Counted from the stretch's first letter, positions 7,429 to 16,148 are shown. The stretch is 29,639 bases of DNA from Sphingobium sp. (GCA_030148625.1 JASBTC010000334.1:1-29639), one strand, 5' to 3'. Notes: a model not told the origin generated them from the sequence alone. Translations and numbers: made by a program.

Positions 7429-8661
7429 TCAGAGCGTACGGCCGACCAGCCGTTGGTAAACAGGGTGATAACGCGAAATGTTTGACGACCAGTTACGATC
7501 CCTTTCGACAAAGGCGCGCGCGACGTCGCGGCGCACCTCCCAGTCGGCGCGATCGGCGAACAGCGCGGCCAGTGCATCGGCAAGCGCGCGCGGATCGTCG
7601 GGTGGAAACAATGTGCCGGTCACGCCATTCTCGATCAATTCCCGATGCCCGCCGACATCCGATGCCGCGACCAGCCGCCGCTGCGCCATCGCCTCCAGCG
7701 GTTTCAACGGCGTGACCAGTTCGGTAAGGCGCATCGCCTTGCGCGGATAGGCCAGAATATCGACGAGCCCGTAATAAAGCTCGACCTGCTCATGCGGCAC
7801 ACGGCCGACGAAATGGATACGGTCGGCGACCGGCGATGCCTCGGCCTGCGCACGCAAGGCGTCCTCCATCGGCCCGCCTCCGACCATCAGCAGATGCGCG
7901 CGCGGCCGTGCCGCCACCAGCATCGGCATGGCGGCGATCAGATCGTCCAGCCCCTCATAATCATAGAAGCTGCCGATGAAACCGATCACCTCGGCATCGT
8001 CCAGCCCCAGGGTGCGCGCCAGCGCGGCATCGGGCGGAGGCGGATCGCCGAACAGCGCCAGATCGACGCCGTTGGGCGAAACGATGATCTTGGCAGCATC
8101 GACGCCGCGCGCGATCAGATCCTGGCGGAGGCCGTCGCAGATCACCGCGACCGCGTCCGCCCGCTTGACCGCGCGCGTCTCCAGCGCGCGGGTGACGCGG
8201 TAACGTGCCGATCCCTCGCGCCCGGTGCCATTGCCGACCGCGGCATCCTCCCAGAAGGCGCGGATCTCGTAGACCAGCGGCAGATCGTGCCGGTCGGCGA
8301 CACGCTGCGCCGCGATCGCATTGAGCACCGGCGAGTGGGCGTGGAGGATATCGGGTTTCCATGCGCGCACCACCGCGTCGATGCTGTCGGCGAACAGGCC
8401 GATCTCGCGCCATTCGCGCAAGGGACTCGGCCCCTCGGGACGCGCGACGGTGCGGAAGAAATCGAGCCCGTCGACGGTTTCCCGCTCCGGTCCCGCCGCA
8501 CTGTGGCGCGGCCCCGTCACTCCGGCGACCGTCCAGCCGCGCTCGATCTGCGCCTTCAATATGGCGCGCGTGCGGAATGTGTAGCCGCTGTGCATCGGCA
8601 GGCTATGGTCGAGAATGTGCAGGATACGCACGCGCGAGAGTCTTCCCCAGGTCGTTTTCAC
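7429..8661 (-). CDS. Exosortase A-associated family glycosyltransferase (Daro_2409 type, GT4)
   Basis: A 410-residue GT-B fold glycosyltransferase. The N-terminus carries the diagnostic RILHILDHSLPMHSGYTFRT of the exosortase-A-associated family (TIGR04063). The middle has ADAVAVICDGLRQDL and SPNGVDLALF, and the C-terminal nucleotide-sugar site includes IGFIGSFYDYEGLDDLI, LMVGGGP and the ELVTPLKPLEAM acidic motif. It should act on the cytoplasmic side in building an exopolysaccharide or glycan made alongside PEP-CTERM protein sorting. The GTG at 8661 starts the frame; a GTG at 8628, directly before RILHILDH, would fit family length better, so the start is uncertain. It is divergent from the small membrane peptide and O-glycosylation ligase and followed closely by the gene at 7420. 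Confidence 0.93.
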   Translation of the reverse strand: MKTTWGRLSRVRILHILDHSLPMHSGYTFRTRAILKAQIERGWTVAGVTGPRHSAAGPERETVDGLDFFRTVARPEGPSPLREWREIGLFADSIDAVVRAWKPDILHAHSPVLNAIAAQRVADRHDLPLVYEIRAFWEDAAVGNGTGREGSARYRVTRALETRAVKRADAVAVICDGLRQDLIARGVDAAKIIVSPNGVDLALFGDPPPPDAALARTLGLDDAEVIGFIGSFYDYEGLDDLIAAMPMLVAARPRAHLLMVGGGPMEDALRAQAEASPVADRIHFVGRVPHEQVELYYGLVDILAYPRKAMRLTELVTPLKPLEAMAQRRLVAASDVGGHRELIENGVTGTLFPPDDPRALADALAALFADRADWEVRRDVARAFVERDRNWSSNISRYHPVYQRLVGRTL

Positions 8662-8722
8662 CTGCTCTTTTGCACGGCAAGGTTTAACGCGACGTCAACC
8701 GCATTACGCTAGGCCGACGCCT

Positions 8723-8890
8723 GTGATCGACAATTTCTCCCTCGCGCTGACTCACGGCCTGTTGCTGCTCGTCGCGTGGCGGCTGCTGTTCCGCGCCGAC
8801 CTCGACAGCGAGCCGCCACCGCCGGCCGAGGAAGCGCCGACGCCGAAATTCGGAACCAGAAAACCGCCGGGGAAACGCTTCGGTGCGTGA
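8723..8890 (+). CDS. Small single-helix membrane protein upstream of the O-glycosylation ligase (55 aa)
   Basis: Starts (GTG) MIDNFSLALTHGLLLLVAWR, giving one transmembrane helix, followed by a cytoplasmic-type tail rich in Asp, Glu, Pro and Lys (PPPPAEEAPTPKFGTRKPPG). Its stop overlaps the start of the ligase gene, which implies translational coupling and supports it being real. GCTAGGCC at 8708-8715 lies 7 nt before the GTG and may be a -10 element of a very short leader. The frame extends further upstream, but those residues are basic and unlike protein. Function unknown; an accessory to the ligase is plausible from coupling alone. Confidence 0.72.
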   Translation: MIDNFSLALTHGLLLLVAWRLLFRADLDSEPPPPAEEAPTPKFGTRKPPGKRFGA

Positions 8891-10256
8891 TCTCGTCTTT
8901 CTGGGTTTCCTCGCGACATTCATCGCGCTGGGCTTTCGGCGGCCGTTCCTGTTCGTGCTCGTCTATGCCTATATCGACATCGTCTCGCCGCAGCGGCTGA
9001 CCTATTACCTGCTCAACGCCATCCCGATCTCGATGATCGCGGCGGCGCTTGCGATCATGGGCTGGGTGATCGCGGACAACAAGGCGAATGCCCGGGTCGC
9101 CCCACGCCAGGGCCTGATCCTGCTGCTGATGGTCTATTGCGGGATCACCATGACCTGGTCGAACTTCCCGCTCGACGCCGCCGAGAAATGGGACTGGGTT
9201 TGGAAGGGGCTGGCATTTTCGGCGTTCCTGCCACTCACCCTCCATACCCGGCTCAGGATCGAGGCGCTGATCCTCACCCTGATCCTGTGCGCCGGATCGA
9301 TCATCATCGTAGGCGGACTCAAGACTGCTATGTCGGGCGGTGGCTATGGCGTGCTCAACCTGATGGTCAGCAACAATTCGGGGCTCTACGAATCGAGCAT
9401 CATCTCGACCGTGGCGATCGCGATCATCCCGCTGATCTTGTACATGATGAAGCACGGCACGATTTTTCCGCCCGAATGGCGCGTCACATTGTTCGGTGCA
9501 GCGCTCTGCTTTGCCTGTTTCCTGATGCCGATCGGCACCGAAGCACGCACCGGACTGGTCTGCATCGGCGTGCTCGCGGTACTGCTGCTGCGCTTCAGCA
9601 AGCGGCGCATGGTCTGGATCGGCCTGGCGGGCATGGCCGGGCTGATCGCGCTGCCGCTGCTGCCCAGCAGCTTCACCCAGCGGATGGACACCATCAAGGA
9701 ATATAAGGCCGACGAAAGTGCCGGCACGCGCCTCGCGGTCTGGGGCTGGACGTGGAACTACGCCAAGGATCATCCGATGGGCGGAGGATTCCACTCCTAT
9801 CGCGAGAACAGGATCTCGTTCCAGACCGTCAAGACGACGCAATCGGGCGCGAACACCACGGTCACGACCGAGCAGGAGACCGACGAGGGCCGTGCCTTCC
9901 ACAGCGCCTATTTCGAGATGCTGGGCGAACAGGGCTATCCCGGGCTCGCGCTGTGGCTGCTCATCCAGGGCATCGGCCTGTTCCGGATGGAAGTGATCCG
10001 TCGCCGCTACAAGGACAGCACGGCCGAGCATCAGCGCTGGATCGCACCGCTCGCGATCGGGCTGCAGCATACCCAGATCATCTATCTGGTCGGCGCGACC
10101 TTCGTTGGCATCGCCTTCCAGCCCTTTATCTGGATGCTGATCGCGATCCAGATCGGGTTCGACACCTATGTCACGCGCCGCGCACGCGAAGCGGCGTTCG
10201 TGCCGGTGGCGAAGCGCAACCGCGCAACGTCCACGCCCCAAGTCTCGGAGAGCTGA
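8883..10256 (+). CDS. Putative O-glycosylation ligase, exosortase A system-associated
   Basis: A 457-residue polytopic membrane protein with at least ten hydrophobic segments, starting MRDLVFLGFLATFIALGFRR and containing FLFVLVYAYIDIVSPQRLTY and GITMTWSNFPLDAAEKWDWV. These match the exosortase-A-associated ligase family (TIGR03097, DUF5935 plus O-antigen-ligase-like region). A large periplasmic loop follows SAGTRLAVWGWTWNYAKDHP, with GGGFHSY and AFHSAYFEMLGEQGYPGL, the region where Wzy/WaaL-type ligases hold their active site. It is expected to polymerise glycan or transfer it to a periplasmic acceptor. The GTG start overlaps the preceding small gene and the stop overlaps the next ATG (TGATG), making a tight three-gene operon. 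Exosortase itself is not in the window. Confidence 0.93.
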   Translation: MRDLVFLGFLATFIALGFRRPFLFVLVYAYIDIVSPQRLTYYLLNAIPISMIAAALAIMGWVIADNKANARVAPRQGLILLLMVYCGITMTWSNFPLDAAEKWDWVWKGLAFSAFLPLTLHTRLRIEALILTLILCAGSIIIVGGLKTAMSGGGYGVLNLMVSNNSGLYESSIISTVAIAIIPLILYMMKHGTIFPPEWRVTLFGAALCFACFLMPIGTEARTGLVCIGVLAVLLLRFSKRRMVWIGLAGMAGLIALPLLPSSFTQRMDTIKEYKADESAGTRLAVWGWTWNYAKDHPMGGGFHSYRENRISFQTVKTTQSGANTTVTTEQETDEGRAFHSAYFEMLGEQGYPGLALWLLIQGIGLFRMEVIRRRYKDSTAEHQRWIAPLAIGLQHTQIIYLVGATFVGIAFQPFIWMLIAIQIGFDTYVTRRAREAAFVPVAKRNRATSTPQVSES

Positions 10257-12004
10257 TGGCCGGCATCTTCCTCGTCCAGGCGGACGGCAGTCCGTTCGCC
10301 GAAACCGCGCTGGCCGAAGCGCGCGCACAATTCGCGCTGCACGGCTTCACCGGCGGCGGCGAAGCGGCGCTGCCCGGCTGGCATCTGCTCCACCGCCCCT
10401 ATGTCCATGGCGGACCGGAAACCTTCCTCGCCAGGGGCGATGAAATGGTCGCGGTGGCGGGCACGCTCGTCGTCGACGGACTGATGGGCCGCGCCGCGCT
10501 CGCGGCGCTTCTCGATCACGCGGCCCCGCCCGCGCTCGACTGGTCGCGGATCGGCGGTCAGTTCGTCGCGCTGCTGCGCAAGAACGGACGGACATTCCTG
10601 TTCACCGATTATTTCGCGGCGTTCCAGCTGTTCCACGATAATGACCATCGCGTCTTCTCCACCTCGCTGCTCGCGACCGCCAAGGCGCTGCCGCGCCTCG
10701 CCTTCGACCACCAGGGTGTCTACGAATTCGCGTTCAACGTCGTGCCGGTGGGCGACGACACCGTCTTCGCCGATCTCAAGACGCTTTCGCCGCGCCGGAT
10801 GATCGAGCTGACCGCCGACGGCGTCGTCCGCCATGCCATCGACAAGCCCCTGCCCGCCGCCGCGTCGCACGAAAGCGTGGAGGAGCGGCTGCCGCGCCAT
10901 GTCGAACGGCTCCAGTCGATCGTCGGCGCGCATGTCCGCCAGTTCGGCGACCAGGTGAATTGCCCATTGTCGGGTGGTCTCGATTCCCGCCTGCTGCTCG
11001 CATCGCTGCGCGCGGCCGGGTCCACGCCCTATATCTATGTCTATGGCGATCCCGGCGACGCCGATGTCGATGTCGCACTGGCGATCGGCGCGGCCGAGGG
11101 ATTCACGGTCGATTATGTCGATAAGGGCCGCCCGCCGCCCGAGCCCGACGCGTTCCCCGCGCTGGTCGAAAGCAATTTCCACGATCTCGATGCATTGCCC
11201 ACCTATGGCAATATCTTCGACGAAGGCGGCTATGGCGACGCCCGCCAGGCCCGCCATGCCGATGGCAGGCTGGCCGCATCCGGGGGCTGCGGTGAGATCT
11301 TCCGCGATTTCTTCTTCCTCGCCGACCGCCCCGCCAGCCCGCTCGCGGTCGCGCGGACCTTTTTCGCGCGCTTCGCGCCCGGCGACGCTACGGCGGCGTT
11401 CGATGCCCGCACCTTCCTGGCGCGGATCGGCGACAAGATCGCCGAGGCGATCGATGCGCCGTCACGCGATGCGAAAGTGCCCCGCGCGCTGATCGAACAG
11501 GTGTATCCGCGCGTCCGCTGCCGCGCGCTGTTCGGCCGCGAGATCGGCGTGGAAGCGCGGCTCGGCGCCTATCTGATGCCCTTTCTCGATCACCAGCTCG
11601 TGGCGGAAGCGATGACGCTGCCGATGCGGCTGAAACATGCCGGCCGTTTCGAGGCGATGCTGCTCAACGCCATCGATCCCGCACTGGCGCGGCATATGAG
11701 CGCCTATGGCCATGATTTCGCCGGACCGCCCAGCCGCCATCACCTGTTCGAGGAATGGTCGTCGCGCATCCGCCCGAGTTGGGTGCGCGCACGCAGCTAT
11801 GCGATCCGCCGCCGGCTGGGCCCGATCGGCGACGAGCATGGCGGGTTGCTGGAACCCGATTATATGCGCCGGGTGATCGACCTCGAATTTCCGGCGATGC
11901 GGCGTTTCTTCAATATCGATGCGATCACCGACAGCGGCATGTGGCGCCGGATCGCGTGTCTGGAATATCTCGCGACGCATCTGGGATCGCGGATGACGGG
12001 GTGA
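10256..12004 (+). CDS. Asparagine synthase-like protein lacking the glutaminase cysteine (582 aa)
   Basis: An N-terminal class-II glutamine-amidotransferase-like domain (about residues 1-190) is followed by an asparagine-synthase ATP-pyrophosphatase domain with the PP-loop PLSGGLDSRLLLASL (SGGLDS at 239-244). In active glutamine-dependent enzymes a Cys follows the initiator Met as nucleophile. Here the protein begins MAGIFLVQADG, so it should not hydrolyse glutamine and may use ammonia or another amine acceptor (inference). The ATG overlaps the TGA of the ligase gene, so it belongs to the exosortase-A-associated operon, where asparagine-synthase-type enzymes are known to modify exopolysaccharide sugars. 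The final 200 residues have LPMRLKHAGRFEAML and an Arg-rich stretch typical of this branch. The exact substrate is unknown. Confidence 0.85.
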   Translation: MAGIFLVQADGSPFAETALAEARAQFALHGFTGGGEAALPGWHLLHRPYVHGGPETFLARGDEMVAVAGTLVVDGLMGRAALAALLDHAAPPALDWSRIGGQFVALLRKNGRTFLFTDYFAAFQLFHDNDHRVFSTSLLATAKALPRLAFDHQGVYEFAFNVVPVGDDTVFADLKTLSPRRMIELTADGVVRHAIDKPLPAAASHESVEERLPRHVERLQSIVGAHVRQFGDQVNCPLSGGLDSRLLLASLRAAGSTPYIYVYGDPGDADVDVALAIGAAEGFTVDYVDKGRPPPEPDAFPALVESNFHDLDALPTYGNIFDEGGYGDARQARHADGRLAASGGCGEIFRDFFFLADRPASPLAVARTFFARFAPGDATAAFDARTFLARIGDKIAEAIDAPSRDAKVPRALIEQVYPRVRCRALFGREIGVEARLGAYLMPFLDHQLVAEAMTLPMRLKHAGRFEAMLLNAIDPALARHMSAYGHDFAGPPSRHHLFEEWSSRIRPSWVRARSYAIRRRLGPIGDEHGGLLEPDYMRRVIDLEFPAMRRFFNIDAITDSGMWRRIACLEYLATHLGSRMTG

Positions 12005-12062
12005 ACCTTATTCGTTAGCGGCTACCGTTGTTCGAGACCCGAGCCTTCTTCAAAAGTCGGAT

Positions 12063-12141
12063 CGTCATTGCGAGGGGCGAAGTCCCGCGGCAATCCAATG
12101 CTTCGGCGCCGCTGGATTGCTTCGCTTCGCTCGCAATGACG
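12063..12141. repeat. Intergenic inverted repeat (CGTCATTGCGAG type)
   Basis: CGTCATTGCGAG at 12063-12074 faces CTCGCAATGACG at 12130-12141, with inner arms CAATCCA (12091-12097) and TGGATTG (12113-12119). This kind of dispersed palindrome is common between genes of alphaproteobacteria. It sits in the convergent gap between the asparagine-synthase-like gene and the beta-helix gene, where the folded RNA could end transcription from both sides. Confidence 0.8.
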
Positions 12142-12167
12142 GAAATTTCAAAGTCGACGACCTGCGT

Positions 12168-13100
12168 TCAACGTGACGCCAAGGGCGTGATCCGCTGACC
12201 CAGAGTGTTGCCGCGGACCATGATCGTGTCCTTGGTCCAGTTCCCCACCAGGGTCGTGCTTTCCTTGAAGTCGGGCGCCAGCGTCGCGGTGTTGCCCTCG
12301 ACGATCAGGCCGGTCGACGAGCGTTCGCGCTCTTCGGGTGCGACGGTGATGATCGTCGAGTAATTGTCCTTATTGGGCCCGACCACGAAGGTGTTGCCGG
12401 AGATCCGCCCGGTCGCGCCATTGGGCAGGTCGATCGCATAATTTGTGTGCTGGCCCAGGCTGTCGTCGAAACTGCTGTCGCGCACTTCGATGCGCGCGGC
12501 GCGGCTCTTGACGTAATGGCCGCCGGTGCCGCGTTCGAAGCGCGATTTCTCGATGCTCAGCGATCCGTAATGGCCGATATAGACGCCATGCGCGCCGTTG
12601 CCCGTCGGATCCTTGCCCAGCCCGGCAAAGGTCGAATGGACGATGCGGATCGCGCTCGACGGATCGGTTGCCGACAGGATACCGCACTGGCTGTCGAGGA
12701 ACATGGCGTTGACGACGTCGAGATTGCCCTTTTCGATGCGGATGCCGGCACCGTTGCCGTCGGGCACGAAATTGTGACGGAAAACGAGCCCTTCGACGCG
12801 CGCGGCGGCGCCACGCAGCACCAGCGTCGCCTTGCCTTCGCAGATCGCGTTTTCGAACACGGCCTTGCCCGCCTCGGCGGCCACGAAGGCGACGCGTCCG
12901 CCCTCCTGCACCGCGCAATCGCTGTAACGGCCGGGCGCGATCCGGATCGTGCCGGTGCCGTCGCCGATCGCGGAGACCGCATCCTGCAGCCGCGCGAACG
13001 ACCGGCCGGTCTCGGCAACGGTAAAGGGTGCAGTGCCCGATTGCGACGCGGCCGGCGCGGCAAGGGCGAATGAGACGACGAACAGCGCGGGAAGGCGCAT
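12168..13100 (-). CDS. Secreted right-handed parallel beta-helix protein (310 aa)
   Basis: A signal peptide (MRLPALFVVSFALAAPAASQ) precedes repeats of a parallel beta-helix, for example GTIRIAPGRYSDCAVQEGG, LVLRGAAARVEGLVFRHNF, GAGIRIEKGNLDVVNAMFLD, GAHGVYIGHYGSLSIEKSRF and SRAARIEVRDSSFDDSLGQ. This architecture is typical of polysaccharide lyases, epimerases and surface carbohydrate-binding proteins; no catalytic set can be fixed by eye. The frame is open to 13172, but the ATG at 13100 has GGAGG six bases upstream and starts a clean signal peptide. Close to the glycan operon, it may process or bind the exported polymer (inference). Confidence 0.87.
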   Translation of the reverse strand: MRLPALFVVSFALAAPAASQSGTAPFTVAETGRSFARLQDAVSAIGDGTGTIRIAPGRYSDCAVQEGGRVAFVAAEAGKAVFENAICEGKATLVLRGAAARVEGLVFRHNFVPDGNGAGIRIEKGNLDVVNAMFLDSQCGILSATDPSSAIRIVHSTFAGLGKDPTGNGAHGVYIGHYGSLSIEKSRFERGTGGHYVKSRAARIEVRDSSFDDSLGQHTNYAIDLPNGATGRISGNTFVVGPNKDNYSTIITVAPEERERSSTGLIVEGNTATLAPDFKESTTLVGNWTKDTIMVRGNTLGQRITPLASR

Positions 13101-13223
13101 CGATATCCTCCAGAACCGGCGCGACGCAGAATCGCCGCGATACCGCGCTGCATAATCGCGATGCGTCACCAATTGGTTAGGATAGGCAGTTCGTTAACCT
13201 AATGAAATTTCCATCGCTCCCTT

Positions 13224-13249
13224 GTCATTCCGGCTTTCGCCGGAATGAC
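13224..13249. repeat. Intergenic palindrome (GTCATTCCGGC type)
   Basis: Two 11-base arms (GTCATTCCGGC and GCCGGAATGAC) separated by TTTC form a strong hairpin. The outer part is shared with the palindrome at 20227-20252, so both are copies of one dispersed repeat family. It lies 19 bp after the stop of the PfpI-like gene (minus) and may act as its terminator. Confidence 0.85.
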
Positions 13250-13268
13250 GATAGGGTGGCGGATACCC

Positions 13269-13808
13269 TCAGCGCCGCTCGATCGCCTCGATCAGCGCTT
13301 CGGTGAAGGCGGGGATATCGTCGGGCTGGCGGCTGGTGATGAGGAATCCGTCGGTCGCGACTTCCTGGTCGACCACTTTTCCCCCGGCATTGGCGAGGTC
13401 GGTCCGCACCGACGGCCAGCCGGTCACGGTGCGCTCGCGGATCACGTCCGCCTCCACGAGCAGCCAGGGGCCGTGGCAGATCGCGGCGATCGGCTTTTCG
13501 GCATGGGCAAAGTCGCGCACCGTGTCGATCGCCTTGCGCTCCATGCGCAGGCTGTCCGGATTGGCGACGCCGCCGGGCAGCAGCAGAGCGTCGTAGGCAT
13601 TGGGGTCGACCTCGTCGAGCACCAGGTCGGGCGTGATCCGGTCGCCCTGCCGATCATGCTTCTTGCCCTGGATCGGCGCGGCATTGGGCGATGCGAGATG
13701 GACCGTCGCGCCCGCCTCGATCAGCGTCTGGCGCGGCTCGAACAGCTCGGAATTCTCGAAGCCGTCAGTGGCCAGGATCAGGATCCTGGCGTCGGAAATG
13801 CTTGGCAT
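13269..13808 (-). CDS. PfpI/DJ-1 family protein (type 1 glutamine amidotransferase-like)
   Basis: 179 residues from MPSISDARILILATDGFENS. It has the DJ-1/PfpI nucleophile elbow AAICHGPWLL with Cys111 followed by His112, and the acidic Glu18 in DGFENSELFEP that supports the reactive Cys. YDALLLPGGVANPD is the family oxyanion-strand motif. Members are reported as intracellular proteases or as protein/nucleic-acid deglycases acting against glyoxal damage; sequence alone cannot decide. The ATG at 13808 is preceded by GGGAG; the upstream open frame to 13931 overlaps the divergent promoter region of the topoisomerase gene and is not likely coding. Pairing with a stress-type topoisomerase IB and a mechanosensitive channel suggests general stress regulation (inference). 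Confidence 0.92.
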   Translation of the reverse strand: MPSISDARILILATDGFENSELFEPRQTLIEAGATVHLASPNAAPIQGKKHDRQGDRITPDLVLDEVDPNAYDALLLPGGVANPDSLRMERKAIDTVRDFAHAEKPIAAICHGPWLLVEADVIRERTVTGWPSVRTDLANAGGKVVDQEVATDGFLITSRQPDDIPAFTEALIEAIERR

Positions 13809-13923
13809 GCATGTCTCCCATGGGTTGATCGGTCGTGGCGAAGAACCCGCTCCGTCGATGCATCGTTCCGGAACGATCGGGTGGACCGTGGGTTGGAAAA
13901 GGCGAAACCATCCCGGAGGGTGC

Positions 13924-14925
13924 GTGCCCAAACTTTGTTATGTCGACGATGCCCTGCCCGGCATCACCCGCAGGAAGACCGGCCGGGCCTGGGCGTATTT
14001 CGATCCCGAAGGCAAACGGATCACCGATCGCGACGAGATCGATCGCCTGAACGCAATCGCGTTGCCGCCTGCCTATGTCGATGCCTGGTTCTGCCCGTCG
14101 CCGCACGGCCATATCCAGGCGACCGCCTATGACGACAAGGGCCGCAAGCAATATCGCTACCACCCCGATTTCCGTGCGCGGAAAGAAAGCGAGAAATATA
14201 ATCGTTGCGCCGATTTCGGCCGTGCGCTGCCGCTGATCCGCGCACGCGTGGAAAGCGATCTGCGCCGCACCGCAATCGGCAAGGAGCGCGCGGTCGCGGC
14301 CATCGTCCGCCTGCTCGACCTCGGCCATCTGCGCGTCGGCAACGAAGCCTATGCAAAGGCGAACAGGAGTTTCGGCGCGACCACGCTGCGCAACCGCCAT
14401 GCCAGCGTCAAAGGCACGACATTGCAGCTCAGATATCGTGCGAAATCGGGCAAGGACGTGACGATGAAGATCAGCGACGGATCGCTCGCGCGCTTCGTAA
14501 AACGCTGCCAGGACCTGCCCGGACAACATCTGTTCCAGTATCTCGACGCCGACGGCGCCGCCCATCCGGTAACCTCGAGCGACGTCAACGACTATCTGCG
14601 CGACGCATCGGGCGAGGATTTCACCGCCAAGAATTTCCGGACCTGGGGGGCGAGCGTGCTCGCCTTTGCCGCGCTTCACGCCAGCGATGCCCGGATGCCG
14701 CTCAAGGCGCTGCTCGAACCCGTCTGCGCCGCATTGGGCAATACGCCCGCGATCGCGCGCAAATCCTATGTCCATCCCGCGCTGACCGAATTGGCCGCGA
14801 GCAAGGAGGGCAATCCGCTGCCCTTGCATCTCCCCCGCGCCACCCGGTATCTGAGCCGCGCCGAACGCGGGCTGATCGATTATCTCGACTGCCTGTCCGC
14901 GGCACCGGCCAAACGCGCCGCCTGA
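13924..14925 (+). CDS. DNA topoisomerase IB (poxvirus/eukaryote-like)
   Basis: 333 residues starting (GTG) MPKLCYVDDALPGITRRKTG. The N-terminal domain contains TDRDEIDRLNAIALPPAYVD and HGHIQATAYDDKGRKQYRYH, both typical of bacterial type IB topoisomerases. The catalytic domain carries LRVGNEAYA (Arg137), KNFRTWGAS (Arg239) and the nucleophile Tyr282 in ARKSYVHPAL. The enzyme relaxes supercoils by forming a 3'-phosphotyrosyl link and needs no ATP. The GTG at 13924 has GGAGGG just upstream. The frame is open to 13600, but that stretch overlaps the PfpI-like gene and its promoter. It is followed by the MscS gene 13 bp later on the same strand. Confidence 0.94.
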   Translation: MPKLCYVDDALPGITRRKTGRAWAYFDPEGKRITDRDEIDRLNAIALPPAYVDAWFCPSPHGHIQATAYDDKGRKQYRYHPDFRARKESEKYNRCADFGRALPLIRARVESDLRRTAIGKERAVAAIVRLLDLGHLRVGNEAYAKANRSFGATTLRNRHASVKGTTLQLRYRAKSGKDVTMKISDGSLARFVKRCQDLPGQHLFQYLDADGAAHPVTSSDVNDYLRDASGEDFTAKNFRTWGASVLAFAALHASDARMPLKALLEPVCAALGNTPAIARKSYVHPALTELAASKEGNPLPLHLPRATRYLSRAERGLIDYLDCLSAAPAKRAA

Positions 14926-14938
14926 AGAGGAGTCCCCG

Positions 14939-16147
14939 ATGGCCGCTACCAACAAGAGCGCACCCGCGACTCTGCCAGACGTCGATGTCCGCGCATCGGT
15001 CACCCAGCTCTGGACCGACGGGCTGCGCTGGCTGGACAATCACAGCCTGCAGATCGTGATCGCCGTCGCCATCGCGACCGGCATCTTCTTCGCGCTGGTC
15101 GGCCTGCGCCGGCTGGGCATGAAATTGTGCGACAAGGAGGACCAGACCGGCTGGCGCACCGTGATCGGCCGCGCGGTTTCGCGCACCGGCACCTTCTTCA
15201 TGGTCATGGTCTCCGCCAAGCTCGTCTCGGGCTATGCACAGACGCCCGACATGGTGGCGCGGACGATCAATTTCCTCTTCACCGTTTCCGCCGTGTTCCA
15301 GGCGGCGATCTGGGCGCGGGAGATCGTGCTGGGCGTCATCGAGCATCGCGCCGGCACCGACGCGAACCGCGCCGAAGCACTGGGCAGCGCGATGGGCATC
15401 ATCCGGCTGCTGGTCACGGTGGTGCTGTTCGCGGTGGCGATCATCGTCGTGCTCGACAATCTCGGCGTCAACGTCACCGGCCTGGTCGCAGGCCTCGGCA
15501 TTGGCGGCATCGCGATCGGCCTGGCCGCACAAGGCATCTTCTCCGACCTGTTCGCGGCGCTTTCGATCCTGTTCGACAAGCCCTTCCGGCGCGGCGACGC
15601 GATCAAATGGGATACGACATCGGGCACCGTCGAGCAGATCGGCCTCAAGACCACGCGGGTACGCGCGATCAGCGGCGAGGAAGTGATCATTTCCAACGCC
15701 AATCTGCTCAACAAGGAACTGCACAATATGGCGCGGCTCCATCGCCGCCGGCACGTGCTGACGATCGGCGTGACCTATCAGACGCCGCCCGAAATCTGCG
15801 CGGAGATCCCGGCGATGATCAAGGAGATCGTCGAGGCGCATCCCAAATGCCAGCTCATCCGCTGCGGCATGACGGCGTTCAGCCCGTCGAGCCTGGATTA
15901 TGAAGTGCAGTTCGATGTGCTGTCCGAAGTCTATGACGAGGTGTTCGACGCGCGCAGCAAGGTGTGCATCGCGATCCTCCGGCGCTTCAACGCCGAGGGC
16001 ATCGAATTCGCCTATCCCACCCAGACCAGCTTCACCGCCGCGCCCGACGGACGATTGATCATGCCCTATCCCAGCGAGACCAAGCTGGTCGCCCCCGATT
16101 CGGCACCGGCATCCGAACGGAAGCCGCGCTCCGGCAAGAGCGCCTGA
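14939..16147 (+). CDS. Mechanosensitive ion channel, MscS family
   Basis: 402 residues with about five transmembrane segments (near residues 37-57, 80-100, 110-130, 152-172 and 176-198). The last is the Gly/Ala-rich pore helix (GLVAGLGIGGIAIGLAAQGI) followed by DLFAALSILFDKPFRRGDAI, the hallmark of MscS. The cytoplasmic part continues TSGTVEQIGLKTTRVRAISG and VIISNANLLNKELHNMAR. It has two N-terminal helices more than E. coli MscS, which is common. These channels open under membrane tension on hypo-osmotic shock. A GAAGAGGAG ribosome-binding site lies before the ATG, and the gene is probably cotranscribed with the topoisomerase. It ends one base before the stop of the convergent DUF2167 gene. 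Confidence 0.95.
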   Translation: MAATNKSAPATLPDVDVRASVTQLWTDGLRWLDNHSLQIVIAVAIATGIFFALVGLRRLGMKLCDKEDQTGWRTVIGRAVSRTGTFFMVMVSAKLVSGYAQTPDMVARTINFLFTVSAVFQAAIWAREIVLGVIEHRAGTDANRAEALGSAMGIIRLLVTVVLFAVAIIVVLDNLGVNVTGLVAGLGIGGIAIGLAAQGIFSDLFAALSILFDKPFRRGDAIKWDTTSGTVEQIGLKTTRVRAISGEEVIISNANLLNKELHNMARLHRRRHVLTIGVTYQTPPEICAEIPAMIKEIVEAHPKCQLIRCGMTAFSPSSLDYEVQFDVLSEVYDEVFDARSKVCIAILRRFNAEGIEFAYPTQTSFTAAPDGRLIMPYPSETKLVAPDSAPASERKPRSGKSA

Positions 16148-16148
16148 A

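Noticed and set aside
8709..10328. 539-residue minus-strand open frame
   Set aside because: Antisense to the O-glycosylation ligase; extreme Asp/Arg/Gln composition.
12063..12141. CRISPR-like or insertion-sequence end
   Set aside because: A single inverted repeat with no spacer series and no transposase in the gap.
13600..13923. N-terminal extension of topoisomerase IB
   Set aside because: Overlaps the PfpI-like gene and the divergent promoter; the family start fits the GTG at 13924 with GGAGGG upstream.
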